From JBEKOF01 sp049513975 (GTDB lineage Bacteria; Verrucomicrobiota; Verrucomicrobiia; Limisphaerales; Palsa-1400): DNA of 33,329 nt. Shown one piece after another: positions 26,214-33,329 of the stretch. Each line of letters begins with the position of its first letter. Within the stretch, counting starts at the first letter, position 1. The position numbers and the translations under genes are program-made. The DNA lies in contig JBEKVM010000054.1 in the NCBI GenBank assembly GCA_049513975.1, forward strand, positions 1 through 33,329. Reading direction: 5' to 3'. The notes below the pieces were generated by a model. The model made no database searches. It saw only the letters and a program-made list of their open reading frames with translations, and was not told where the DNA came from.

Positions 26214-27650
26214 CTACTGGGCGCTAGGGCGGGAGGGGTTGAGGTAGGCGGAGACGGGGCTTTCGTGGCCGGCGCGATCCACCGCCTTGACGCCCAGCAC
26301 GATTTGGTCAATGGGCGTATCTTTTAGGGTGAATTGATGGACGTTGCCGGCCCAGATTTCCCTTTCCCAGTCTGGCGCGGTGGTGGAGCGAACGACCACC
26401 ACGAAACCCGCCAGGTCAGGCCCGGCCTCCGGTTCGTCCCAGCGGAGCACGGCGTCGTAACCGGTTCCGCGGCTCAAGCCCGGGCGGTTGGGCAGCGCCA
26501 GATTGCCGGCGGCGGTGCCCGCGGCAAAGGAGGTGACGGGCGGGCCGGGCGCCAGGGCCAGGAGCGCGGCGGCGGCGGCGTTGAGGCGCACCACCCGGGT
26601 GGCGTAGCCGGGGGAGGCGTTGGTGAAGGTGTCAAGACTGTCATGTTGCTGCGCGTAATTTTCGTTGGGGCTGGTGAGACGGACGGCGGCATAGCCCTCC
26701 TGGTTGAACGGCGTTTGGTCCCCGCCGCGCCCAAAACGATCGTAGCGAAAAATCATGTCCGCCACCATGTCGGGACAATACCTGGCGGCGGCGGCGCGGA
26801 CGAAGCGGGCAATCTGGCGCGAGGCTGAATCGTTGGGATCTTCCGAAAAAACCAGCACGCGGTGCTTGTCGCCGGAGCCGTTGCCGCTGAGTTCGTTGCC
26901 GATGATGTCGTTGTTCAGAACGGCCTCGATGCCCTGGCGCTCGCGCTTGAGCCGGCGGGCCAGGGCGCGGGAGCCGTAAAGCCCCTGTTCCTCGCCGGCG
27001 AAGGCGACAAAGACCAGGGTTGCGCCAAATTCGTATTGACTCATCACCCGGGCGCATTCCATGGCGCAGGCGGTGCCGCTGGCGTCGTCGCTCACGCCGG
27101 GCGCGGGCAATTCCGCGGCTTCGGCCGGGCGCAGGCCGGCGGCATCCTTGAGATTGATGGAGTCGTAATGGCCGGAAATGAGAATCCAGCGGTTGCTGGC
27201 ATCCGGCGCCTTGCCCGGCAGGATGGCGAGGACGTTGCGCAATTCGGTGTCCTTGTAGATGCGGTTGGTCTTGGGGATGGTGCAGGTGTCAAAGCTGACT
27301 TGCAGGCGCGGGCTGTAGCTTTTGAACTGGTCAAAAATCCACTGCCGGGCGGCCCCGATGCCGCGGTTGGTCTGGGTGGGATCGGACACGGTGCTGCGCG
27401 TTTCAAAATCTCCCAGCCGGCGCATGATGTCCGCCACGCGCTGTTCGGAAATTTCCGAGACGATTTTTTGGATGACGGGGTCCAAATTTTGGGGAGGACG
27501 CTGGATTTGGGTCAAATTGGTCTCTTCGAGCAGGTCAGTCCCGGGCTGCAAATCGAGCCGGTTGATTTGCGCCGGCAAACCGAGCGCGGAAAGGAGCAGA
27601 AGGGAGAGGAGGAACAGAGGGGCGCGCGCCCGTGAAGACGAATTAGGCAT
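26214..27650 (-). CDS. Secreted M28-family zinc peptidase with C-terminal Fn3-like domain
   Basis: A 478-residue exported aminopeptidase-type protein. A signal peptide (LFLLSLLLLSALGLPAQ) is followed by the M28 domain with zinc ligands and catalytic residues in view: HYDS (His161, Asp163), SDDASG (188-193), AGEEQGLYGSR (Glu220/Glu221) and NNDIIG (Asp248). The C-terminal part (about 385-478) is a fibronectin type III-like beta-sandwich ending in YLNPSRPSAQ, common in such secreted peptidases. I choose ATG 27650 because the longer frame to 27773 runs through a palindromic repeat and lacks a signal sequence. It ends in TAG. Confidence 0.9.
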   Translation of the reverse strand: MPNSSSRARAPLFLLSLLLLSALGLPAQINRLDLQPGTDLLEETNLTQIQRPPQNLDPVIQKIVSEISEQRVADIMRRLGDFETRSTVSDPTQTNRGIGAARQWIFDQFKSYSPRLQVSFDTCTIPKTNRIYKDTELRNVLAILPGKAPDASNRWILISGHYDSINLKDAAGLRPAEAAELPAPGVSDDASGTACAMECARVMSQYEFGATLVFVAFAGEEQGLYGSRALARRLKRERQGIEAVLNNDIIGNELSGNGSGDKHRVLVFSEDPNDSASRQIARFVRAAAARYCPDMVADMIFRYDRFGRGGDQTPFNQEGYAAVRLTSPNENYAQQHDSLDTFTNASPGYATRVVRLNAAAAALLALAPGPPVTSFAAGTAAGNLALPNRPGLSRGTGYDAVLRWDEPEAGPDLAGFVVVVRSTTAPDWEREIWAGNVHQFTLKDTPIDQIVLGVKAVDRAGHESPVSAYLNPSRPSAQ

Positions 27651-27736
27651 GAGACGCCTATACCTTCCCGCCAGGGGGCTGGCAATGATTTTTCTGATAC
27701 TACTGGACGGATTGAAACCCCTCACCTTAACCCTCT

Positions 27737-27751
27737 CCCCACTTCGTGGGG
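27737..27751. repeat. REP-like hairpin in a CTCTCCCC repeat
   Basis: CCCCAC-TTC-GTGGGG forms a tight stem inside the sequence ACCCTCTCCCC...GGGGCGAGGG. This CTCACC/CTCTCCCC...GGGGAGAGGG type of sequence is a widespread dispersed palindrome in many bacterial genomes. It may act as a terminator or be a mobile REP-like element. Confidence 0.5.
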
Positions 27752-27825
27752 CGAGGGAATCGGCAAATCGCATCGTGGGGTACCAAGACGCGTCCTCCTG
27801 GTCTTAAGCCGGATTGCAGGAAGGA

Positions 27826-27914
27826 GATTAAGATTAAGATTAGGATTAAGATTAAGATTAGGATTAAGATTAAGATTAGGATTAAGATTAAGATTAGGAT
27901 TAAGATTAAGATTG
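27826..27914. repeat. Tandem repeat, 6-bp GATTAA/GATTAG units in 18-bp higher-order period
   Basis: About 15 consecutive hexamers alternate as GATTAA, GATTAA, GATTAG, giving an exact 18-bp higher-order unit repeated four to five times. There is no coding potential; all frames give K/I/R repeats. It lies between the M28 and DUF6941-like genes. Copies of the same unit occur at 18010-18070. Confidence 0.85.
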
Positions 27915-27931
27915 AGAGAGGCTACGGGCGG

Positions 27932-28354
27932 TCATTGGGCTTCGGGCGGCTTGGGGGGAGGCGGGACGAGGTGGATGACCAAGGGATAGCGAATTTTCAT
28001 CACGTCATCCACCAGCACTTCCACGTAATAAGGCCCGGCGATGTCAAATTTCACCGCGCCGAGCATGACGACGTTGATGGCGTGGTGGGTGACCTCTTGC
28101 AGGGAGAATTTTGACTCGTGCTTGCGCAGCACTGTCAACTGGTCCGGGGCGATCAGCCGAATGGTTTCGAGGAACTGGCCGTAGCCGGCGGTCCAGCGGT
28201 TGAAGAGGCAGAGACGGGGCGCGGTCACGGGCACTTCCGGGACGCGGACGGCATGGAAGACGCCGATGAGCATGAAACTGCCGTTGATTTCCTGGCGGAC
28301 TTCCTCGCAGAGGAGGGAGCATTGCAAGTCGGGCAGAATTCTGGAGGGTGTCAT
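27932..28354 (-). CDS. DUF6941-like conserved hypothetical protein
   Basis: A 140-residue soluble protein. Its pattern, CEEVRQEINGSFMLIGVF near the start, then RLCLFNRW and a C-terminal GPYYVEVLVDDV strand pair with KIRYPL, matches a short beta-rich protein that I recall as DUF6941, of unknown function. It ends in a Pro-rich tail (VPPPPKPPEAQ). The next gene upstream on this strand, folD, ends 80 bp away across purine-rich DNA. Confidence 0.65.
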   Translation of the reverse strand: MTPSRILPDLQCSLLCEEVRQEINGSFMLIGVFHAVRVPEVPVTAPRLCLFNRWTAGYGQFLETIRLIAPDQLTVLRKHESKFSLQEVTHHAINVVMLGAVKFDIAGPYYVEVLVDDVMKIRYPLVIHLVPPPPKPPEAQ

Positions 28355-28434
28355 AGGATGAAAAGTTGGAGTGATGGAGCGATGGAGTGATGGGATGGGA
28401 AAGGGGTGGTGCGATCCTGGGGTGGCGCTAATTG

Positions 28435-29331
28435 TTATATCGGGCCGGCGGCCATTTCGGCGGCGCGGACGGTGTTTTGCAGGAGGAGGGCGATGGTCAT
28501 GGGGCCGACGCCGCCGGGGTTGGGGGTGATTTTGCCCGCGATGGGTTGGACACCGCTGAAATCAACGTCCCCCACCAGGCGGGCGCCGCCTGGGGCGGCG
28601 GGGTCGGGCACGCGGTTGACGCCCACATCAATGACGACGGCGCCCGGTTTGACCATGGCGGCCTTGACGAATTGGGGCGAACCGATGGCGGCGATTAAAA
28701 TATCGGCGCGCCGGCAATGAGCGGCGATGTCGCGGGTTTGGGAATGGCAGAGGGTGACAGTGGCCCCGGCGAATCTGGTTTTCTGCGAAAGAATGGCGGC
28801 CATCGGTTTGCCCACGATATTGCCGCGGCCCAGCACCACGGCCTCCGCGCCGGCGATGACCACCCCGGAACGAAGCAACAACTCGTGAATGCCGGCCGGG
28901 GTGCAGGGGCGAAATCCGTCCTCCGCGCCGAGCAGGAGTTTGCCCATGTTGACGGGATGAAATCCATCCACGTCCTTCTCCGGGGCGACGGCGGCAAAAG
29001 CCCTGGATGGGCGAATATGCCCGGGCAGCGGGGCCTGGAGCAGGATGCCATGAACATCCTCATCGGCATTGAGCCGGGCGAGCCAGCGGAGCAGTTCGGT
29101 TTCGGAAGTGTTTTCGGCCAGGACATGGGTGCGCGAGGAAATGCCCAGGCGGGTGCAGGCTCTTTCCTTCATCCCAACATAGACGCGCGAGGCCGGGTCT
29201 TCGCCCACGCGGACAAAAACCAGGCAGGGCTGGACGCCGCGGGCGTTGAGAGCGACGACGCGGCGGGACGTCTCCTGATGAATCTGGTCAGCGAAGGCGC
29301 GACCGTCAATGAGGTTGCCTGGCGGCATCAA
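28435..29331 (-). CDS. folD: Bifunctional methylene-tetrahydrofolate dehydrogenase / methenyl-THF cyclohydrolase
   Basis: A 298-residue FolD that interconverts 5,10-methylene-THF, 5,10-methenyl-THF and 10-formyl-THF in one-carbon metabolism. Catalytic Tyr51 and Lys55 are in SRVYVGMKERA, the QAPLPGHI and PEKDVDGFHPVNMGKL blocks are present, GRGNIVGKP (168-176) is the NADP-binding signature, and PGGVGPMT is near the C-terminus. All key residues are intact. Its start overlaps the stop of the SH3b gene (ATGA at 29328-29331), so the genes are co-translated. Confidence 0.97.
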   Translation of the reverse strand: MMPPGNLIDGRAFADQIHQETSRRVVALNARGVQPCLVFVRVGEDPASRVYVGMKERACTRLGISSRTHVLAENTSETELLRWLARLNADEDVHGILLQAPLPGHIRPSRAFAAVAPEKDVDGFHPVNMGKLLLGAEDGFRPCTPAGIHELLLRSGVVIAGAEAVVLGRGNIVGKPMAAILSQKTRFAGATVTLCHSQTRDIAAHCRRADILIAAIGSPQFVKAAMVKPGAVVIDVGVNRVPDPAAPGGARLVGDVDFSGVQPIAGKITPNPGGVGPMTIALLLQNTVRAAEMAAGPI

Positions 29332-30497
29332 GGCATGAGGTCAACGGTTTGAACCTGTAGAATCGGCGTTTTTGGCCAGTGCCGGTCCAGCCACTCCGGG
29401 CCGGTCACGGAAACGCGGGTGCCGGTGTATTTCTTGAAATTTTTGTCTTTGGCATCGGGCTGGAGATATTCGATGAGGGCCCCGGAATTGATGTCGTGCA
29501 ATTCAAAATCGGCCGGGGCCTGGACGTTGAGCGCCTTGCGGACATAGCCTTCGCGGGTGGCGAGGCGCGGCTTTATGTCAATACTAGCAATTGCGGGGGC
29601 GGCGGCGGGCGCGGGCGCGGGCGCGGCTTCGGCGGGAACGGCGGCGGGCGGGGCGGCATTGGTCGGGGCGGCGGGCGGGGTGGTGGCAACCGGTTCAGGC
29701 GCGACAATGGGCGGCGCCGCTGCCGTGGCCGGAGTCGCATTGGTGGTTTCAGGAGTCGAATTGGTGGCTGGCGGCGCCACTGGCTCAGGGGTGACCGGGG
29801 CGGCGGCCACAGGGGCGTTGGTGGCGGGGACGGCGGCCATGGGCTCGTTGGTGGCGGGGGCGGCGGCTACGGGCGCGGCGGCGACCGGGGCTGGGACGGC
29901 CGGTTCAGCCGCCACCACCGCGGCAGGCGGAGGAGCGGTTGGTGGCGGCATCGTCAGATAATCGGAGGCGACCCAACCGTAGGCATTGGTGGGCGGCTCG
30001 ATTTGAATCCAGCCCGGTTGGCGGCGAACTTCCTTGATGGGGGCGCCTTTTTCCAAGCGGGCCACGACATCGTGAACATCGTCCGGACCGCCGCGCACGT
30101 TGAGGCGGCGGGCGGAAACGGTCATGGAATTGGTGTCAATATAATCGGCAAAGACCCAGACGGCGGCGTTGGTGGGCAGAACGATGCGGGCCCAATTGGT
30201 CGGCTCATTGAGCTTGGGCTTGGCCAGGGCGATTTGCTCGAGGACGGTGACGGACTGGCCTTTTTGGACATGGGCGAGGATATCGCCGGCGAAGGCGGGC
30301 TGGGAGCGCACGAGGAGCGAATCCAGTTTTATGACGGTGGCGAGGGCGGGCGGGTCCACGAGGAGGTCTTTGGCGAGCGGGCCGGTGACACTGCGCGAGA
30401 GGACGGGGGGCCTGGCCTCCCGGTCGGAATCTTGCGCCCAAACAGAGGCGGCGGCCAGCCAGGCCAGCCCGCCCCACAGGCAGGAATGCGATTTCAT
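29328..30497 (-). CDS. Exported SH3b-domain protein with long Ala/Pro-rich linker
   Basis: A 389-residue exported protein (signal peptide CLWGGLAWLAAASVWAQ). Two bacterial SH3-type domains are visible: the first around VIKLDSLLVRSQPAFAG...VWVFADYID and the second around LNVRGGPDDVHDVVARLEKG...YGWVASDYL. They are followed by about 110 residues of Ala/Pro/Thr-Asn linker and a C-terminal charged module ending with LQVQTVDLMP. SH3b domains often bind cell wall peptides. The gene overlaps both neighbours by 4 bp (ATGA), forming a tight operon with the pseudouridine synthase and FolD. Confidence 0.85.
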   Translation of the reverse strand: MKSHSCLWGGLAWLAAASVWAQDSDREARPPVLSRSVTGPLAKDLLVDPPALATVIKLDSLLVRSQPAFAGDILAHVQKGQSVTVLEQIALAKPKLNEPTNWARIVLPTNAAVWVFADYIDTNSMTVSARRLNVRGGPDDVHDVVARLEKGAPIKEVRRQPGWIQIEPPTNAYGWVASDYLTMPPPTAPPPAAVVAAEPAVPAPVAAAPVAAAPATNEPMAAVPATNAPVAAAPVTPEPVAPPATNSTPETTNATPATAAAPPIVAPEPVATTPPAAPTNAAPPAAVPAEAAPAPAPAAAPAIASIDIKPRLATREGYVRKALNVQAPADFELHDINSGALIEYLQPDAKDKNFKKYTGTRVSVTGPEWLDRHWPKTPILQVQTVDLMP

Positions 30498-31204
30498 AAG
30501 GATTGAAGTAAAGATTTAATCTCCGGTTCTGTCAACGCCCGCCATTTGCCGGCGGGCAACTCGCCCAGTTTGATTGGCCCGATGCGGACCCGTTGCAATC
30601 GCTGCACGGTGAGGTTTTCCGCCTCGAAAAGGCGCCGCACCTCGCGCTTTTTTCCCTCGGCCAATTCCAGTTCCACCGTGCTGCTGGTATTATTGGCGGA
30701 GAGGAGCCGGGCGCGCCCGGCCTGCAATTTTTCCCCGCCGCTGACCAGGCCTTGCGTGAACTTGTGCAACGTTTCCGCTTTGACCCGGCCTTGGATTGTG
30801 GCCACATAGGTTTTGGTCATGCGATAGCGGGGATGAGTTAATTTCAAGCAAAAATCGCCGTCATTGGTCAAAAAAATCAGCCCTTCGCTCTGATAATCCA
30901 GCCGGCCGACGGAAAACAAGTCGCTCCATTCCTTGGGGAGCAAATCGCCGATGCGTTTGCGGTCCTCATCGGGCGCGCGCGAGCAAATATAGCCGGGCGG
31001 TTTGTGCAGGGCAATGTAGCGTCTGGCTTTGCGCCCCAGCACCCGGCCATCCACCGCCACCTCATCCCGGCCCGGCTGGACCTTGACGCCCATTTCCCGG
31101 ACGACCGTGCCGTTGACGGCGACCCGGCCGGCGGCGATGATCCTTTCACTGGCCCGCCGTGAGGCGATGCCCGCCTGGGCCAAAATTTTTTGCAAACGAA
31201 CCAC
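30494..31204 (-). CDS. 16S/23S rRNA pseudouridine synthase, RsuA/RluB family
   Basis: A 236-residue pseudouridine synthase. The N-terminal S4 RNA-binding domain (VRLQKILAQAGIASRRASE...VNGTVV) is followed by the catalytic domain with GRLDYQSEGL (100-109), Asp103 being the nucleophile, and the ALHKPPGYICS and KTYVATIQG blocks. The EGKKREVRRLFE motif near the C-terminus is typical of the RsuA/RluB/E/F group. Which rRNA base it modifies cannot be told from sequence; RluB-like is my best guess. It overlaps the SH3b start by 4 bp. Confidence 0.92.
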   Translation of the reverse strand: MVRLQKILAQAGIASRRASERIIAAGRVAVNGTVVREMGVKVQPGRDEVAVDGRVLGRKARRYIALHKPPGYICSRAPDEDRKRIGDLLPKEWSDLFSVGRLDYQSEGLIFLTNDGDFCLKLTHPRYRMTKTYVATIQGRVKAETLHKFTQGLVSGGEKLQAGRARLLSANNTSSTVELELAEGKKREVRRLFEAENLTVQRLQRVRIGPIKLGELPAGKWRALTEPEIKSLLQSL

Positions 31205-31346
31205 AACTGAAATGACAGAGGGCCACGGCCGCCGAGGCTATGGCGGACGCGGCGGAGAGCCAATGGCGGATTGAAAAACAGGGTTGCGGGGCCTGCGAAT
31301 CCACGGTCTGCAATCCGCAACCCGGCACGGGCAATCCGCCACGGGA

Positions 31347-31502
31347 TCACCCTTCCGCTTTAGTTTTGCGCAGGCCGGTGACGCGATCTCCGGTCTTCCA
31401 CTGGCCGCGTTTTTTGAGAATCTCGACGCGTTCAAACCGTTTCAAGACATTGCGCCTGGCCCCCAAGTTGGTGGCGGCGCGCAGACTTCGATGCTGTGAC
31501 AT
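31347..31502 (-). CDS. PVC-type small basic protein
   Basis: A 51-residue Arg/Lys-rich protein, MSQHRSLRAATN...RRNVLKRFERVEILKKRGQW...GDRVTGLRKTK. It matches the 'small basic protein' family seen in Verrucomicrobia, Chlamydiae and Planctomycetes (M-S-x-H-x-S-L, R-N-V-L-x-R-x-E-R-I, G-L-x-K). It probably binds RNA or the ribosome. I chose ATG 31502 by family alignment although the frame extends to 31574. It is the strongest lineage sign in the window. Confidence 0.8.
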   Translation of the reverse strand: MSQHRSLRAATNLGARRNVLKRFERVEILKKRGQWKTGDRVTGLRKTKAEG

Positions 31503-31931
31503 AAATTTAAAAGTGCTTTTTCCGTCCGGTGCGGGATCGGTTTGTTCTAATACCATGTGCGCCGTTAAAAGCAAATCGTTTTATTTTTTGCTTTTTCCCG
31601 CCCCCGCCCCAATTTTGGGAGGGTCTGCCGGCTGGCACGCTCGTGGGGATGGACGGGGTTGAGGCGGGTGGCGAGGCGCGGCCCGCGGCACCCTCACCCC
31701 GGCAGTTTGGCGGTTCCCTGATTGCCGGCGGGAATGGTTTGGCATTGTGCAGGCCAACAACCTATGATCCAGGCATCGCCACTCAAATGCAAATTAAACA
31801 GAAGGCCGTTTTATGAGGCTGAAGCAAAAGGCCGGCGGCCGGAGAATCTTGGCCTCGCGCCCCGGCGGTTTTCTTCCGGCCGCGGCGGCGCGGGCGGACC
31901 GTGACACGGTGGAAACCTTGACCATCGCCTG
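31503..31931. other. Intergenic region, no gene recognised
   Basis: About 430 bp between the small basic protein and the TSUP exporter. Only GC-rich short frames are seen, none with a recognisable domain or a good start. A run of T/A-rich sequence (TTTTATTTTTTGCTTTTT) near 31578-31596 could hold the promoter of the small basic protein on the minus strand. I see no other structure. Confidence 0.5.
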
Positions 31932-32699
31932 ATGACTGCGCCCGCTTCATGGTGGACCACTCCTGTTTTGTTTGCGACCGGTTTGGTGGCCGGTTTTGTG
32001 GACTCGGTTGCGGGCGGCGGCGGACTGATTACGTGGCCGGTTCTCCTGGGAGTGGGCGTTCCGGTGGAAGCATCGCTGGCCACCAACAAGCTGCAGGCGG
32101 TCTTCGGCTCGGCCAGCGCCACGTGGAATTATGCCCGGCTGGGAACGGTCTCGCTGCGCCAATGCAAAACCGGGATTTTTTGCACCGTTCTGGGAGCGGC
32201 CGCCGGCACGCTCCTGGTGCAGCATCTGGACCGGGAGTTTCTGCGGCGGGCGTTGCCGGCGCTTTTGCTGGTCATTGCGCTTGGGGTGTTGTTCAAGCCG
32301 CAACTGGGCGAGAAGGACATCCATCCGCGCATGGGCTGGCCCTGGTTTTACGCGCTGGCAGGATTGGTGTTTGGATTCTACGACGGTTTTTTCGGGCCTG
32401 GGGTGGGGGCGTTTTGGACGATGGCCTTCATGCTGGGCCTGGGGTTCAACCTGACCAAGGCGACCGGCTACACCAAAGTGATGAACTTCGCGAGCAACGC
32501 GACCTCGCTTCTTTTATTTCTATGGGCGGGCCAGGTGGTATGGCGGGCCGGTTTGATTATGGGCGCGGGCGAGTTGATCGGGGCGAAGATCGGTTCCGGG
32601 ATGGTGGTGAGCCGGGGCACCAAATTCATCCGTCCCATATTCCTGACGATGGTCATCGCGCTGGCCCTGAAACTTTCCTACGATGCCTGGCGCAAATGA
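31932..32699 (+). CDS. TSUP-family transporter (TauE/SafE, YfcA type)
   Basis: A 255-residue, eight-helix membrane protein of the TSUP family, which exports or imports sulfonates, sulfite or similar anions. The signature GFVDSVAGGGGLITWPVLL in TM1-2 and the second-half equivalent GFYDGFFGPGVGAFW are both present, along with TNKLQAVFGSASATWNY. This pattern is of the YfcA subgroup. The substrate is unknown. It stands alone and ends 190 bp before the GIY-YIG gene. Confidence 0.9.
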   Translation: MTAPASWWTTPVLFATGLVAGFVDSVAGGGGLITWPVLLGVGVPVEASLATNKLQAVFGSASATWNYARLGTVSLRQCKTGIFCTVLGAAAGTLLVQHLDREFLRRALPALLLVIALGVLFKPQLGEKDIHPRMGWPWFYALAGLVFGFYDGFFGPGVGAFWTMAFMLGLGFNLTKATGYTKVMNFASNATSLLLFLWAGQVVWRAGLIMGAGELIGAKIGSGMVVSRGTKFIRPIFLTMVIALALKLSYDAWRK

Positions 32700-32794
32700 A
32701 TGCGCTTCAAGGACCGCCGGCAGACGTGAAAACCATGGCGCCAGGACGGCGGCAAGAAATCACTTGCGCGGTGGGCGATTGCTCGTTACTTTGC

Positions 32795-32860
32795 GCCGCT
32801 TCTGTGCGGCTGGCAGAGCCGACCCGAAGACTTTCGGGTTCGTCATGGTTCGAGTCGTGG
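32795..32860. repeat. tRNA-like palindromic relic upstream of GIY-YIG gene
   Basis: Two adjacent hairpins: GCCGC-TTCTGT-GCGGC (32795-32810) and ACCCGAA-GACT-TTCGGGT (32822-32839). The second is preceded by CTGGCAGAGCCG and followed by a T-loop-like GGTTCGAGTC. The whole aligns with the relic at 33269-33329, so both belong to one repeat family. Confidence 0.6.
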
Positions 32861-32891
32861 AAGGCGAGATTTGAATGTGATCTTGTGAGAC

Positions 32892-33155
32892 ATGGCCTGG
32901 GTTTATATATTGAGGGGCGCAAATGGCCGGCACTATATCGGCGCGACTGAGGATTTGGAGCGCCGTTTGTCCGAGCATCGGCGTGGCGGAACGCACACGA
33001 CGGCAAGATTGGACGGAGCGCTGGATTTGGTCGCCAGCAGGGAATTGGGTTCGATGTCGGAAGCTCGCGCGCTGGAGCAGAGTCTGAAGAAAAAGAAGAA
33101 TCCGCGATTGGCTTTGTTTTTCCTGACGCAGGGAGAGCGGCGGCCATTGGCGTGA
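32892..33155 (+). CDS. Small GIY-YIG nuclease family protein
   Basis: An 87-residue stand-alone GIY-YIG domain. The fold signature is complete: VYILRGANGRHYIGATEDLERRLSEH with the Tyr pair, catalytic Arg and following His, then ALEQSLKKKKNPRLALFF. These proteins, of UPF0213/YhbQ type, cut DNA by a single-metal mechanism; some are repair or mobile nucleases. It starts 31 bp after a palindromic relic and ends 10 bp before tRNA-Lys. Confidence 0.88.
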   Translation: MAWVYILRGANGRHYIGATEDLERRLSEHRRGGTHTTARLDGALDLVASRELGSMSEARALEQSLKKKKNPRLALFFLTQGERRPLA

Positions 33156-33165
33156 GATTTGGGAT

Positions 33166-33241
33166 GGGCTGGTAGCTCAGTTGGTAGAGCAGTGCCCTTT
33201 TAAGGCATTGGTCCAGGGTTCGAGTCCCTGCCAGCCCACCA
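33166..33241 (+). tRNA. tRNA-Lys (UUU)
   Basis: A complete cloverleaf: acceptor GGGCTGG/CCAGCCC, D arm GCTC/GAGC, anticodon arm GTGCC-CTTTTAA-GGCAT with TTT at 34-36, and T arm CAGGG-TTCGAGT-CCCTG. CCA is encoded (33239-33241). It lies only 10 bp after the GIY-YIG stop codon. Confidence 0.95.
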
Positions 33242-33268
33242 CTCTCAAAACGCGATTTTATCGGTGTT

Positions 33269-33329
33269 GTTGGCTGAGCAGCCCCGAATGCTTTCGGGGT
33301 TGGTCCAGGGTTCGAGTCCCTGCCAGCCC
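33269..33329 (+). repeat. tRNA-Lys-like relic with palindromic anticodon arm
   Basis: The last 30 bases (33300-33329) are identical to the 3' part of tRNA-Lys (33208-33237). Upstream, GTTGGCTGAGCAG matches its D-arm half at 11 of 13 positions. In place of the anticodon arm is the hairpin CCCCGAA-TGCT-TTCGGGG. There is no matching 5' acceptor strand. The window ends here, so assembly of a collapsed repeat is possible. Confidence 0.7.

Noticed and set aside
27826..27914. CRISPR array
   Set aside because: The units are simple hexamers without spacers and there are no cas genes nearby.

Overview
The window looks like a chromosomal contig from a GC-rich, Gram-negative member of the PVC superphylum, most probably Verrucomicrobiota. 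Supporting signs are a short 'small basic protein' of the PVC type (31347-31502), a BlaI/BlaR1-type regulator pair, a Verrucomicrobia-style pseudopilin, many secreted beta-rich proteins and weak Shine-Dalgarno sites. No rRNA or taxonomic marker is present, so the phylum is an inference.

Layout. 1-1821: edge of an integrated element (unknown partial gene and a tyrosine recombinase) next to tRNA-Ile(CAU). 1883-8349: ordinary genes (GH172/DUF2961 protein, flavin reductase-like protein, a truncated SDR remnant, a PflX-type radical SAM protein, an exported PCMT, a small unknown protein, an MFS transporter). 8460-17992: a selenoprotein island. 18125-19508: a membrane-linked protein and a polytopic Fe-S protein. 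19556-31502, minus strand: an S41 protease / BlaR1-like M56 protein / BlaI operon, a pseudopilin with a BlaI-like promoter and N-terminus, a fourth selenoprotein, an M28 peptidase, a DUF6941-like protein and an overlapping operon of RsuA/RluB pseudouridine synthase, SH3b protein and FolD. 31932-33329: a TSUP exporter, a small GIY-YIG nuclease, tRNA-Lys and tRNA-like palindromic relics at the end of the window.

Main discovery. Four secreted proteins (8460-10583, 10589-12859, 12891-14159 and 24439-26022 on the minus strand) appear to 'stop' at a UGA right after a conserved F-x-[YF]-G or PFG end. In all four the frame stays open after the UGA and encodes a conserved motif, U-[GD]-G-x-C-x-x-S-W-R-[VE]-P, then a sensible C-terminus. 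In two cases this C-terminus is a 7-helix membrane domain, in the other two it is beta-sandwich strands. Exactly 14 nt after each UGA lies a 6-bp stem with an invariant AUGGC loop and compensatory changes in the stem. This fits bacterial SECIS elements. A complete selC (tRNA-Sec, UCA) lies at 17896-17992 in the same locus. I conclude that these are selenoproteins, which standard gene callers would split or truncate. I do not recognise the family, and its function is unknown; a U-x-x-x-C pair on the outside of the cell suggests redox chemistry or a selenenylsulfide link.

The other notable signals are a BlaI promoter and N-terminus duplicated onto a pseudopilin gene, a leaderless integrase promoter with direct repeats, a small membrane protein interrupted by TAG, and a GIY-YIG/tRNA-Lys module flanked by two related tRNA-like hairpin relics.
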